Shown: positions 7,381 through 15,931 of the stretch, piece after piece
Position numbering within the stretch: the stretch's first letter is position 1
How the letters are laid out: each line of letters begins with the position of its first letter
Assembly: GCA_905198865.1 (NCBI GenBank)
Contig: CAJKEB010000003.1
Location: forward strand, 1-64,000
Reading direction: 5' to 3'
Length of the DNA: 64,000 nucleotides
From: an uncultured Eubacteriales bacterium
Lineage (GTDB): Bacteria; Bacillota; Clostridia; Monoglobales; Monoglobaceae
Position numbers and translations under genes: made by a program
Notes under the pieces: model-generated
Databases searched by the model: none
What the model was told of the DNA's origin: nothing
Seen by the model: only the letters and a program-made list of their open reading frames with translations

Positions 7381-8079
7381 ATGGCTGAAACAGAAAATTC
7401 GATGCATATAAGAGTTATCGCAAGAATACATAACGGCTTTACGTCAAAGTTCGGGATCCCGCGCCAAAGCGGACTTATTGATGAGGTGGAATCGAAAATT
7501 ATATTCGAGCCGGAATTCAGGAACCGCGAGGCGCTGAGAGGGCTTGAGGAATACTCGCATTTGTGGCTGATTTGGCAGTTTTCGGAGGCGGCCGGCAGAA
7601 AATGGACGCCGACCGTTCGCCCGCCGAGGCTCGGCGGCAATATAAGAATGGGCGTGTTTGCTACCCGTTCGCCGTTCCGCCCGAATTCAATCGGACTGTC
7701 CTCAGTCAGGCTCAGGCGTATTGAAATGAATTCAGATGACGAACCGGTAATTTATGTATCGGGAGCGGACTTGCTTGACGGAACACCGATTCTGGATATT
7801 AAGCCGTATTTGCCGTACACTGATTCACACCCTGAAGCGTCAAACGGCTTTGCAGCAGTGAAAGGGGTGGCATGCCTCAAAGTCGAGTTCCCGGACAGCT
7901 TGCTCGGCAAAGTCCGTGAGTGTGACCGTGAAGCGGTCAAGGCGCTGCTTGCGCAGGATCCAAGACCCGGTTATCAAAACGACCCTGAGCGGGTCTACGG
8001 CATGACCTATGGTATGTATAATATAAGGTTCAGAGTGCATGACGGCACACTTTATGTAATTGATGTTGAATATGTTTAA
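7381..8079 (+). CDS. trmO: tRNA (t6A37) N6-methyltransferase
   Basis: A 232-residue TsaA/YaeB-family protein. TrmO uses S-adenosylmethionine to methylate N6-threonylcarbamoyladenosine at position 37 of ANN-decoding tRNAs, giving m6t6A. Family blocks seen: HSLHW-like YSHLWLIWQF near 59-68, RPPRLGGN and RMGVFATRSPFRPNSIGLS near 80-110, and DLLDGTPILDIKPYLPY near 135-150. The length matches two-domain members. The ribosome binding site AGGTGAT overlaps the stop of the upstream gene, indicating coupling. The gene ends just before a strong terminator. Confidence 0.92.
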   Translation: MAETENSMHIRVIARIHNGFTSKFGIPRQSGLIDEVESKIIFEPEFRNREALRGLEEYSHLWLIWQFSEAAGRKWTPTVRPPRLGGNIRMGVFATRSPFRPNSIGLSSVRLRRIEMNSDDEPVIYVSGADLLDGTPILDIKPYLPYTDSHPEASNGFAAVKGVACLKVEFPDSLLGKVRECDREAVKALLAQDPRPGYQNDPERVYGMTYGMYNIRFRVHDGTLYVIDVEYV

Positions 8080-8085
8080 GCGGAA

Positions 8086-8122
8086 GGCTGCTGCGATGAG
8101 TATCGCAGCAGCCTGTTGTTTT
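8086..8122 (+). terminator. terminator after trmO
   Basis: GGCTGCTGCGAT (8086-8097) pairs perfectly with ATCGCAGCAGCC (8102-8113) around a GAGT loop and is followed by TGTTGTTTTG. A clear intrinsic terminator closing the alr-mazF-trmO group. Confidence 0.88.
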
Positions 8123-8195
8123 GTAATATAAATTATAGTTTGACGAGTAGTTCGCCCACCCTATTGCGCTCGCCGCCTCCGCCCCGAGCGCTCTA

Positions 8196-8332
8196 TCGTG
8201 TCTCCTTTCAGGAGACGCGATTTAGGGGATTTCATCCCCTAATACCCCTGAATACGGGGTTTTAGGGGCAGCGCCCCTAATAACGGCTTCCCCGGAGGGG
8301 AAGATGTTACCCGCCCGGGTCTGGCGGGCGGA
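8196..8332. repeat. array of six consecutive GC-rich hairpins
   Basis: Successive palindromes: GTCTCCT/AGGAGAC (8200-8216), TAGGGGAT/ATCCCCTA (8223-8241), ACCCC/GGGGT (about 8244-8260), TTAGGGGC/GCCCCTAA (8262-8280), CTTCCCC/GGGGAAG (about 8287-8303) and CCGCCC/GGGCGG (about 8311-8331). GC content is well above the neighbouring DNA. The array sits between the convergent trmO and antiporter genes. It looks like composite intergenic palindromic repeats of the kind scattered in gut Clostridia. The 288-base gap holds no gene. Confidence 0.75.
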
Positions 8333-8367
8333 ACTGGGCTAGGCTGTGACCGAAGAACGCACACTTA

Positions 8368-9720
8368 TTAATAGAACTTGTCTTTGTCAATATTAAGACC
8401 ATACTTTTCGTTGTATTTCTTTCGCCTTGCTTCCCGTTCTTTCTCCTGCTTGGAGTCTGCATGATATTCGGCAGCCTTTTGAGCAACCATTTCAATGTCA
8501 TGCTTTGCACTAAGCGTATCTACAAGCGTTGTTGCATATACAGGATCTTCGTAATGCTTTGCCTGGTATCTGTAGATAAATTTAAGCAATACCGGTGTGA
8601 TAATAGTAGTTACCACAACGACGATTATTATCGGTGCAAAGAATTCATCTACCATCAGACCGAGCGCAGCACCTTTGCTCGCAACAATCAGAGCAACTTC
8701 GCCTCGTGAAATCATACCTATGCCGATTTTTGTTGACTGTAGATTTGTATATCCGCAGACCTTGGCGCCCAATCCGCAGCCCACAACCTTTGAGAGGATT
8801 GCGACAAGTAAAATTATAACTGTAAAAATCAATATCGAACTACTCATTGAACTGAGAGTAACTTTTAGTCCGACGCTTGCAAAGAATACGGGCGACAGCA
8901 GCATAAACGAAACAGTATCGAACCGTGATATAATATATGGTGTACGTTTTGTTCCGGAAAGAATAAGACCGGCAACAAAAGCACCTGTTATATCTGATAC
9001 ACCGAACCATTCCTCAGCACAAAAAGCCATCAGCAGGCAGAATACGAAGCTGAGTACACTGAAACGGCGCAGGTCGGATTTATAGCTGTCCATCCATGGT
9101 CTGACAAACTTAATAAACAGAAAGGCTACAACAGCACAAAAAGCAAAGAATGCAACAATCTTAAACAATACAATCGAAAGACTTATTGAAGGGTCTGCGC
9201 AGCTTGTAATAACAGTTAAAGCAATAATACCGAGAACATCATCAATAAGCGCCGCACCTAAAATTGCGTTACCCGAATGTGTCGAAAGCTTGCCGAGCTC
9301 CTTAAGCGTCTCAACGGTGATACTAACTGATGTTGCAGTGAGGATTACACCTATAAATATGTTTTGAAGCATTGTGTTCGTACCCCCGCCTTTATTGAAT
9401 AAGGAGGCAATAAGCCAGCCGCTCAAAAGAGGAACGAGAACGCCGAGTAAAGCGATTACTGTTGAAGCTACACCGCATTTTTTGAGTTCTTTTATATCCG
9501 TTTCAAGTCCGGCGCTGAACATAAGAACAATAACGCCAAGTTCAGAAACTGAGGATATGAAGTCATTTGCTTGCAGCCAGCCGAGACATGCCGGACCGAG
9601 AATAAGTCCCGCAAGAAGAGCGCCGACTACCTGCGGCATCTGGATTTTTCTTGTCAGCATACCGAGCAGCTTTGTGCTGAGAAGAATAATAGCCAAATCA
9701 AGTAAGTAACCAAATTCCAT
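8368..9720 (-). CDS. CPA2-family cation:proton antiporter
   Basis: A 450-residue integral membrane protein with about 12 hydrophobic helices. Conserved blocks of the KefB/NapA-like antiporter family are visible: GALLAGLILGP near residues 35-45, LGVIVLMFSAGLETD near 60-75, the paired acidic residues in LIDDVLGI near 157-164, and ISRGEVALIV near 355-365. It exchanges Na+ or K+ for protons. The C-terminus is a short charged tail (KQEKEREARRKKYNEKYG) with no nucleotide-binding RCK domain. The start ATG at 9720 follows AGGTGGG. It stands alone, convergent with trmO. Confidence 0.9.
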   Translation of the reverse strand: MEFGYLLDLAIILLSTKLLGMLTRKIQMPQVVGALLAGLILGPACLGWLQANDFISSVSELGVIVLMFSAGLETDIKELKKCGVASTVIALLGVLVPLLSGWLIASLFNKGGGTNTMLQNIFIGVILTATSVSITVETLKELGKLSTHSGNAILGAALIDDVLGIIALTVITSCADPSISLSIVLFKIVAFFAFCAVVAFLFIKFVRPWMDSYKSDLRRFSVLSFVFCLLMAFCAEEWFGVSDITGAFVAGLILSGTKRTPYIISRFDTVSFMLLSPVFFASVGLKVTLSSMSSSILIFTVIILLVAILSKVVGCGLGAKVCGYTNLQSTKIGIGMISRGEVALIVASKGAALGLMVDEFFAPIIIVVVVTTIITPVLLKFIYRYQAKHYEDPVYATTLVDTLSAKHDIEMVAQKAAEYHADSKQEKEREARRKKYNEKYGLNIDKDKFY

Positions 9721-10101
9721 TGTAAAATTCCCACCTTTTGTTTAACCGATTTTATAATATATCCTGAAAATATCCGGAAATCTTAACAGTTTAATTTCCG
9801 AAAAGCTATATAAATCATTTAAGCCGTATAACATAATACTACTTTTTTTATTGTTTGTCTACTGATAATTATCCTTTTTTCTTAGTTTTTTTCACTCAAT
9901 CTGGCGGTGAGATATAATTTGTATATTGAAAAGATATATAAATTATATCTCGTTTTGTAATAAGTATCGACAGTTGATTATTATTAAATTATTGCTGAAA
10001 AATTACCTTGCGTATAACTAAAAGAAGGGAAGCTGAGCGTCATATGCAATTTGTAAGCTATTATATCCGGTCGAACTTTGTATATTGTATAAAATTAATC
10101 C
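9721..10101. other. long AT-rich divergent intergenic region
   Basis: The gap between the antiporter and ilvE (465 bases) is AT-rich and contains no long gene. It holds a 12-bp inverted repeat at 9909-9951, a 30-codon frame at 10044-10136 rich in Ile/Leu/Val, and the ilvE promoter at 10102-10130, each described separately. Nothing else is recognised. Confidence 0.5.
9909..9951. repeat. 12-bp perfect inverted repeat, possible operator
   Basis: GAGATATAATTT (9909-9920) and AAATTATATCTC (9940-9951) are perfect reverse complements separated by 19 bases. The right arm is followed by GTTTTG, a weak T-run. It may be an operator or a weak terminator between divergent genes. Confidence 0.55.
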
Positions 10102-10130
10102 TTGAAAATAGTTTGGTATTGTGTTACAAT
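10102..10130 (+). promoter_or_regulatory. promoter of ilvE
   Basis: TTGAAA (10102-10107), 17-base spacer, TACAAT (10125-10130), about 55 bases before the start codon. Confidence 0.75.
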
Positions 10131-10185
10131 ATATAAAGTTGTAAAAAATAGTAATTATTAAACATTAAAAGGAAGGTTGATTAAA

Positions 10186-11250
10186 GTGGAAATTACTGTA
10201 AACAAAACTCAAAACCCAAAGGTTAAGCCTGATATGAAGGATTTGCCTTTCGGTAAGTACTTCTCAGACCATATGTTTGTTATGGACTATGATGAGGGAC
10301 AGGGTTGGCATGACCCGAGAATCGTACCGTACGGACCGATTGATCTTGACCCGTCCGCTATGGTTTTCCACTATGCGCAGGAGGTTTTTGAAGGACTTAA
10401 GGCGTACAAGACCCCGGATGGACATGTTCGTCTTTTCAGACCTGACAGAAACTTTGCAAGACTTAATGTTTCAAATGAAAGACTTGCTATTCCTCAGATT
10501 GACGAAGAACTCTGCCTTGAGGGGCTTAAAAAGCTGGTTGAGCTTGACAGAGACTGGATACCCGAGCAGGAGGGTACATCGCTCTATATCAGACCGTTTA
10601 TTATTGCTACAGATCCGTATCTCGGCGTAAGACCGTCAAATTCATATAAGATGATGATTATCTGCTCACCGAGCGGTCTTTATTATCCGGAGGGTCTTGC
10701 TCCGGTTAAGATTTATGTTGAGGATTCATATGTGCGTGCCGTACGCGGAGGTACAGGCTTTACAAAGACCGGCGGTAACTATGCCGGAAGTATCAGAGCC
10801 CAGGTTGTAGCCCACGAAAAGGGTTATTCACAGGTTTTGTGGCTTGACGGCGTTGAACAGAAATACATAGAAGAAGTCGGCTCAATGAATATATTCTTCA
10901 AGATTAATGGCGAGGTTGTAACGCCTGCTCTTAACGGAAGTATTCTGAGCGGTATTACCAGAATGTCGACAATTGAGCTTCTCAAGTCATGGGGCGTTCC
11001 GGTATCTGAAAAGAAAATTTCAATTCAGGAGGTTGCCGAGGCTTATGACAACGGAACGCTTGAGGAGTGTTTCGGTACCGGTACAGCCGCAATCATCTCG
11101 CCTGTCGGAGAACTCAGATGGGAAGACAAGGTTATGCACATCAATAATAATCAAATCGGTGAAGTGACTCAGAGAATATTCGATACAATTACAAACATTC
11201 AGACCGGAAAAGAAGAAGACAAGTTCGGCTGGGTTGTTACAGTTGATTAA
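10186..11250 (+). CDS. ilvE: branched-chain amino acid aminotransferase
   Basis: A fold-type IV PLP aminotransferase of about 354 residues, performing the last step of Val, Leu and Ile synthesis (or the first of their breakdown) with glutamate and 2-oxoglutarate. The PLP Lys lies in [14 protein letters not shown]. Conserved [25 protein letters not shown] near residues 45-70 and [12 protein letters not shown] near the C-terminus bind cofactor and substrate. GTG at 10186 is preferred to TTG at 10177 because AAAGGAAGG (10168-10176) is then nine bases away rather than touching the start. Monocistronic with its own promoter and terminator. Confidence 0.95.
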   Translation: MEITVNKTQNPKVKPDMKDLPFGKYFSDHMFVMDYDEGQGWHDPRIVPYGPIDLDPSAMVFHYAQEVFEGLKAYKTPDGHVRLFRPDRNFARLNVSNERLAIPQIDEELCLEGLKKLVELDRDWIPEQEGTSLYIRPFIIATDPYLGVRPSNSYKMMIICSPSGLYYPEGLAPVKIYVEDSYVRAVRGGTGFTKTGGNYAGSIRAQVVAHEKGYSQVLWLDGVEQKYIEEVGSMNIFFKINGEVVTPALNGSILSGITRMSTIELLKSWGVPVSEKKISIQEVAEAYDNGTLEECFGTGTAAIISPVGELRWEDKVMHINNNQIGEVTQRIFDTITNIQTGKEEDKFGWVVTVD

Positions 11251-11264
11251 TTTTAAATAGGGGT

Positions 11265-11301
11265 TTCAGCCGATAGTTTTTATGACTATCGGCTGAATTT
11301 T
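11265..11301 (+). terminator. terminator between ilvE and malQ
   Basis: A 13-bp stem, 11265-11277 against 11285-11297 (core CAGCCGATAGT/ACTATCGGCTG), with a TTTC tail. It ends ilvE; malQ begins 27 bases later without an obvious promoter of its own, so readthrough may feed it. Confidence 0.85.
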
Positions 11302-11327
11302 CATAAAAGGATTGGGGGAGCTATATA

Positions 11328-12809
11328 ATGAAACGAGGCAGCGGCATATTAATGCACATTTCTTCTTTCCCGACAAAGTACGGCATAGGTACAATGGGAA
11401 AGGAAGCATATGAGTTTGTTGATTTTCTGCAAAGAAGCGGACAAAAGTACTGGCAGATACTTCCGATAGGACCGACAAGCTACGGTGATTCGCCGTACCA
11501 GTCGTTTTCTACGTTTGCCGGAAACCCGTACTTTATCGACTTTGATGCTCTCAGAGAGGACGGTTCGCTTAGATTTGAGGACTATTCTTCACTTGATTGG
11601 GGAAGTGACCCTGAAAGAGTTGATTATTCGAAGATTTTCGAAAATCGTTTCAAGGTTTTAAGGATAGCGTATGAAAACGACAAGAAGCGCAAGAGGGATG
11701 AAATCCAGAAATTCAGAGTTGAGAATTCGTATTGGATTGAGAACTATTCGATGTTCATGGCGCTTAAGTTTGATAATAATCTCAGGATGTACCGTGACTG
11801 GGATGAGGATATTGTGTTAAGGAAGCCCGAGGCGATTATTAAAGTATATAACAAGCTTGACGACGAAATAAGCTTCTGGGTTTATGTTCAGTATCAGTTC
11901 TATAAGCAGTGGAATGCTCTTAAAGCCTACGCCAACAAGCAGGATATAAAAATAATCGGTGATATACCGATTTACGTTGCCGAGGACAGTGCGGACGCAT
12001 GGTCTCATAACGAGGTGCTTATGCTCAATCCTGACAGAACGCCTGTTAAGGTTGCCGGCTGTCCGCCGGACGGCTATGCGCCCAAAGGTCAGCTATGGGG
12101 CAATCCGCTTTATAACTGGGACTATCTTGCGTCAACCGGATACGAATGGTGGATAAAGAGGCTTTCGGCTGCACTTAATATGTATGACGTAGTGCGTGTT
12201 GACCACTTCCGCGCGTTTGACGCGTTTTATGCAATAGAATACGGAAAGCCGGACGCTGTTGAGGGCGAATGGCTTAAGGGACCCGGTAATGATTTCTTTA
12301 ATGCGGTCAAGCGTGAATTCGGCGAGTCGCCTTCACTGATTGCAGAGGATTTGGGAACGATTACCGATGATGTGCGTGCATTGCTTAAGTACAGCGGCTT
12401 TCCGGGTATGAAGGTGATGCAGTTTGGATTTTATCCCGGCAGCAACAGCGACTACCTGCCGCATAACTACGGCCATAACTCGGTTGTGTATATTGGCACA
12501 CATGATAATGATACGTTAAAGGGCTGGTTTGAATCGCAGTCGAAAGAAACGCAGGAATTCACGGTTGATTATCTGCGCCTTAATGAAGAAGAGGGATATA
12601 ACTGGGGATTTATCAAGTCAATGCTTGCCTGCACGGCGGATACTGCAATAATTACAATGCAGGATATTCTGAACCTCGGCAGCGATGCGAGAATGAATAC
12701 TCCGTCAACTATGGGCGCAAACTGGCAGTGGCGCCTTAAAGATATGACCCCATTCACTGACGAACTCGCCGCAAAGCTTTTAAAGCTGACAAAGTTATAT
12801 TCAAGATGA
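11328..12809 (+). CDS. malQ: 4-alpha-glucanotransferase (amylomaltase)
   Basis: A 493-residue GH77 enzyme that moves alpha-1,4-glucan segments between acceptors, used in maltodextrin or glycogen metabolism in the cytoplasm. Visible family blocks: GILMHISSFPTKYGIGTMG near 5-23, GDSPYQSFSTFAGNPYFID near 52-70, VRVDHFRAFDAFY with the nucleophile Asp near 290-300, LIAEDLG with the acid/base Glu near 337-343, and GTHDND near 390. Length is typical for the short, single-domain bacterial type. GGGGGAG lies about eight bases before ATG. No other starch genes are nearby. Confidence 0.95.
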   Translation: MKRGSGILMHISSFPTKYGIGTMGKEAYEFVDFLQRSGQKYWQILPIGPTSYGDSPYQSFSTFAGNPYFIDFDALREDGSLRFEDYSSLDWGSDPERVDYSKIFENRFKVLRIAYENDKKRKRDEIQKFRVENSYWIENYSMFMALKFDNNLRMYRDWDEDIVLRKPEAIIKVYNKLDDEISFWVYVQYQFYKQWNALKAYANKQDIKIIGDIPIYVAEDSADAWSHNEVLMLNPDRTPVKVAGCPPDGYAPKGQLWGNPLYNWDYLASTGYEWWIKRLSAALNMYDVVRVDHFRAFDAFYAIEYGKPDAVEGEWLKGPGNDFFNAVKREFGESPSLIAEDLGTITDDVRALLKYSGFPGMKVMQFGFYPGSNSDYLPHNYGHNSVVYIGTHDNDTLKGWFESQSKETQEFTVDYLRLNEEEGYNWGFIKSMLACTADTAIITMQDILNLGSDARMNTPSTMGANWQWRLKDMTPFTDELAAKLLKLTKLYSR

Positions 12810-12833
12810 CGTCGCAAATCACTGTGCTGTTTC

Positions 12834-12855
12834 GTTTTCAGCTAAAGCTGAAAAC
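12834..12855. repeat. hairpin downstream of malQ
   Basis: GTTTTCAGC and GCTGAAAAC form a perfect 9-bp stem with a TAAA loop, 25 bases after malQ. There is no T-run. A second palindrome (CAAAGGC/GCCTTTG) lies around 12886-12902. Confidence 0.6.
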
Positions 12856-12920
12856 TGCACTGCTCAGTGTTTGCTCTTTTTCCCACAAAGGCACGCCTTT
12901 GCGGGAGCCCTATGAAAATA

Positions 12921-12947
12921 GCTCCCCCATTGGGGGGAGCATTTTTA
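12921..12947. terminator. terminator between convergent malQ and sleL-like gene
   Basis: GCTCCCCC and GGGGGAGC within 12921-12940 form an 8-bp GC stem, followed on the plus strand by ATTTTTATTA. It ends the malQ transcript and abuts the stop codon of the minus-strand gene. Confidence 0.82.
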
Positions 12948-14234
12948 TTATACATTTATTATATTATAACCGTCGTTCAGCACTACCCAGTTTTGAGGGA
13001 ATTCACGCATAGAGTTCCAGTAACCCAGTCCGGAGAGGTTATAACTTGAGGCGAGGTTCAGCTTTGCGGTTATGCTCCGTGCGTCCTCAAACCAGACCTC
13101 GTGAAGCTGACCCGTATCGTCGGTATATCTGAACCACGGTGTTTGTGCTGTGGTGTCATACTCTATTATTGCTCCGAACCTTTCGGCAAGACGTATACAT
13201 TCGACGGGCGAGAGTGACTGTGCACGTGTTATTCCCTTCTCGAACGGTAAAGGCCAGTCATAGCCGTAGGTTGGTATCCCCATAAGTATTTTGGACGAAG
13301 AAATTCGTGTCAGAGCATACTTGACCACATTTTCGACGTTTTTTATAGGCGCCACCGCCATGGGCTCACTGTAGGTATAGCCCCATTCGTAGGTCATAAG
13401 CAAAACCTTATCGACAGATGCGGCGATTGCGCCGTAGTCGTGACCCTCGTACAGCAGACCTTGCTGTGTGTCGCTTGTCTTGGGCGCAAGAGCTGAAAAC
13501 AGCGGGTAACCGAGCGGGTTTATTCTGGAATACACATTTTGCAGAAACATTACATAATTAAATCTGTCCTCGGGATATATGAACTCAAAATCAATATCCA
13601 GTCCGTCATAACCTTTTGCCTGCATGTTATTGATTGTCTCAGTAATCAGCTTTTCCTGCAAATCGGGATTTACAAAAATCATATTTGCTCTGTCACTGCT
13701 GAAGCTGCCGCTTTCGGTCAGGGTTGAAAGGTGCATAAGCGGACGAGATGAGTATTCTCCTGCCATTTCAATAATCCATTCATCATTTTCAAGATTTACA
13801 AGTCCGCCGTCTGCTCTTATTCCGTATGTAAACGGTGTTATATATGTCAGAAACGGCATTTGTTCACGCATCAGGTCTCGGCTTATAAACGGATATGCAT
13901 AGCTGTTTGTGACAAACGAGACCGCCTTGTTTTGGTTTTTGTATTGTATAACCAAAAGCTGTCCGGCGGTAAGGCTTGTGTTTCCCTTTAAGTAATAGTT
14001 ATTGCGCAGTAATTGAAGGACAGTCGTGTCGTAGCTTTGAGCTATAGAAAACAGCGTTTCACCGCTCCTGACTGTGTGAAGTATGTCCGGCTCCTGGATT
14101 ATCAGGGCTTGACCGATAACTGCCTGTGAGCTTTGACTTAGTCCGTTGTCGGCAAAAAACATTTGCAGCGGCACACCGAAGTTTTTAGCAATTCCACTCA
14201 GTGTTTCGCCGGACTTAACAATATGAATAAACAT
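12948..14234 (-). CDS. LysM-GH18 protein, SleL/YaaH-like spore cortex-lytic type
   Basis: About 428 residues. Two LysM peptidoglycan-binding domains (residues 2-45, VKSGETLSGIAKNFGV; 50-93, VRSGETLFSIAQSYDT) precede a GH18 domain from about 120 onward. GYDGLDIDFEF holds the DxxDxE catalytic motif with its Glu. No signal peptide is present, as in SleL/YaaH enzymes that act on spore cortex muropeptides during germination. ATG at 14234 is chosen because GGAGGTG lies six bases upstream; a further in-frame ATG at 14258 has none. On the minus strand, CATATATT (14266-14273) with ATA 16 bases upstream loosely fits a sporulation sigma-E/K promoter, which is tentative. Monocistronic. Confidence 0.88.
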   Translation of the reverse strand: MFIHIVKSGETLSGIAKNFGVPLQMFFADNGLSQSSQAVIGQALIIQEPDILHTVRSGETLFSIAQSYDTTVLQLLRNNYYLKGNTSLTAGQLLVIQYKNQNKAVSFVTNSYAYPFISRDLMREQMPFLTYITPFTYGIRADGGLVNLENDEWIIEMAGEYSSRPLMHLSTLTESGSFSSDRANMIFVNPDLQEKLITETINNMQAKGYDGLDIDFEFIYPEDRFNYVMFLQNVYSRINPLGYPLFSALAPKTSDTQQGLLYEGHDYGAIAASVDKVLLMTYEWGYTYSEPMAVAPIKNVENVVKYALTRISSSKILMGIPTYGYDWPLPFEKGITRAQSLSPVECIRLAERFGAIIEYDTTAQTPWFRYTDDTGQLHEVWFEDARSITAKLNLASSYNLSGLGYWNSMREFPQNWVVLNDGYNIINV

Positions 14235-14317
14235 AGTAACACCTCCGAAAATAGTCATGTATATAAATATATGTCACTGAACAAAGTTTTATTAAAAGAA
14301 TATTCATGGCATGGCTA

Positions 14318-14346
14318 TTGACTTTTAAGTGTCAAATATATATAAT
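14318..14346 (+). promoter_or_regulatory. promoter of the serine hydrolase gene
   Basis: TTGACT (14318-14323), 17-base spacer, TATAAT (14341-14346); the start codon follows 41 bases later. Confidence 0.8.
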
Positions 14347-14387
14347 TGTGAAATATAGTATAAAATAAAATCAGAGGATGAATTACA

Positions 14388-15806
14388 TTGAATAATTGTG
14401 TTTTTGAAAGCGCTGCACCGGAAAGCGTCGGAATAAATTCAAGGCGGATAATTAACTTTATTAAATCTCTTGAAGACTGCCGCATTGATATGCACAGCAT
14501 ATTGATTTTAAAGGACAGAAAGCTTATTTGCGAAGCGTATTATGCTCCGTTTAAGCGGGATTCATTACATAGAATGTTTTCTGTCACAAAAAGTCTTGTT
14601 TCGGTTGCGATAGGAATACTTTTGGATAAGGGAGCAATAAATCTCGATGAGTCTATAACGCGCTATTTTCCGGAATATAAGCCAAAAGACGGATTTCATC
14701 CTTTTCTTGTTGAAACGACAATAAGAGACATGCTTAAGATGACAACTCCGCATAACGGTACGACGTTTGATAAGCATGTCTTAAATGACTGGACGGAGAG
14801 TTATTTTACAAAGGAGCCGACCCACAGACCAGGTACTGTTTTTTCGTATGATACGTCTGCTTCGCATGTGCTTACAGCGTTGATTGAGAAATTGACAAAG
14901 ATGAGTCTGCTGGATTTCCTGAGAGAAAACGGTTTTACAAAAATCGGATTTTCGGACGAGGCGTATTGTATGAGGGACGGAGCAGGAGTAAGTCAGGGCG
15001 GTTCGGGACTTATGGCTTATCCCATGGACTTGCTTGCGGTTGCCGATATGGTGATGAATAAGGGACAGGCGCAAAATCTGCAAATTGTTTCACATGAATA
15101 CATTTCGGAGGCGGTAAGCTATCAGGTTCCGAACTTTGTAAAGGGCAGTTTTATCGAAGAAATGCAGGGATACGGTTATCAGTTCTGGAGAATACGAAAC
15201 AACGGTTTTATGATATACGGAATGGCAGGTCAGCTTGCAGTTTGTCTGCCGGATAAGAATATGATTCTTGTCACCACCGCCGATACCACTGACCGAAAAG
15301 ACGGAATGCAGCTTATTTTTGAATCGTTCTGGCATGAGTTATATGATTACATAGGCGAGGACTTGGACAGCGAAAGTAAATATGATTCGCTTTTAAGGCT
15401 TTGCGAAAATCTTGAGGTAAAGCCACTGAAGTCGGAGACAGCACGTGAGTTTAATCAAACATTTGAATTCGGTCTGAATAATCTGGGTCTGAATAAGCTC
15501 AGGATTGTAACCGGCGGCAGCTGCGGAAAGGTTGTTTTGGAAAGCGTGCATGGTAATCAGAAGATTGAGTTTGGCTTTAATTCAATGAGAAGAGGAGTGT
15601 TTTCACGCTATTCTTGTCCTTATGCGGCTTCGGGCGCATGGGTGGATAAGGATGTCTTGGTTGTTAAAGCAAACCTGATAGGCGAGTGTATCGGAAAGGT
15701 CATAATGCAGTTTTCGCTTTCAAAGCCGGGTGCTGTCACTGTGTTTTCAAGAAAAACCGAACAGGTTTTGTTTACGGAATACTCCGGCTTTGCTCAGTCG
15801 GTATAG
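14388..15806 (+). CDS. beta-lactamase-family serine hydrolase
   Basis: A 472-residue class C beta-lactamase/CubicO-type hydrolase. The nucleophile motif SVTK (SxxK) is near residues 65-68 and the Tyr motif YDTSASH near 160. The active-site domain runs to about residue 325; the remaining 150 residues form a separate C-terminal domain of unknown role. No signal peptide or membrane anchor is seen, so it is probably a cytoplasmic esterase or peptidase rather than an antibiotic-resistance enzyme. The start is TTG at 14388, with AGAGG ten bases upstream; a closer ATG at 14378 is out of frame. Confidence 0.85.
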   Translation: MNNCVFESAAPESVGINSRRIINFIKSLEDCRIDMHSILILKDRKLICEAYYAPFKRDSLHRMFSVTKSLVSVAIGILLDKGAINLDESITRYFPEYKPKDGFHPFLVETTIRDMLKMTTPHNGTTFDKHVLNDWTESYFTKEPTHRPGTVFSYDTSASHVLTALIEKLTKMSLLDFLRENGFTKIGFSDEAYCMRDGAGVSQGGSGLMAYPMDLLAVADMVMNKGQAQNLQIVSHEYISEAVSYQVPNFVKGSFIEEMQGYGYQFWRIRNNGFMIYGMAGQLAVCLPDKNMILVTTADTTDRKDGMQLIFESFWHELYDYIGEDLDSESKYDSLLRLCENLEVKPLKSETAREFNQTFEFGLNNLGLNKLRIVTGGSCGKVVLESVHGNQKIEFGFNSMRRGVFSRYSCPYAASGAWVDKDVLVVKANLIGECIGKVIMQFSLSKPGAVTVFSRKTEQVLFTEYSGFAQSV

Positions 15807-15842
15807 CTGTGTATAACACGTTAATTTGTTTGCAAAATTCGG

Positions 15843-15871
15843 TTGACTTATACCGGTTGTTGAACTATAAT
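15843..15871 (+). promoter_or_regulatory. promoter of the parvulin lipoprotein gene
   Basis: TTGACT (15843-15848), 17-base spacer, TATAAT (15866-15871). It probably drives the foldase, cyclophilin and cca genes together, since no terminator separates them. Confidence 0.8.
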
Positions 15872-15931
15872 TATTGGTGTGCGGTAACTATTGGATTTTG
15901 ATATATTTAAGATATTAAGGACGAAAGATTT

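Noticed and set aside
9985..10005. CodY-like box upstream of ilvE
   Set aside because: The best alignment matches about 10 of 15 consensus bases in AT-rich DNA, no better than chance.
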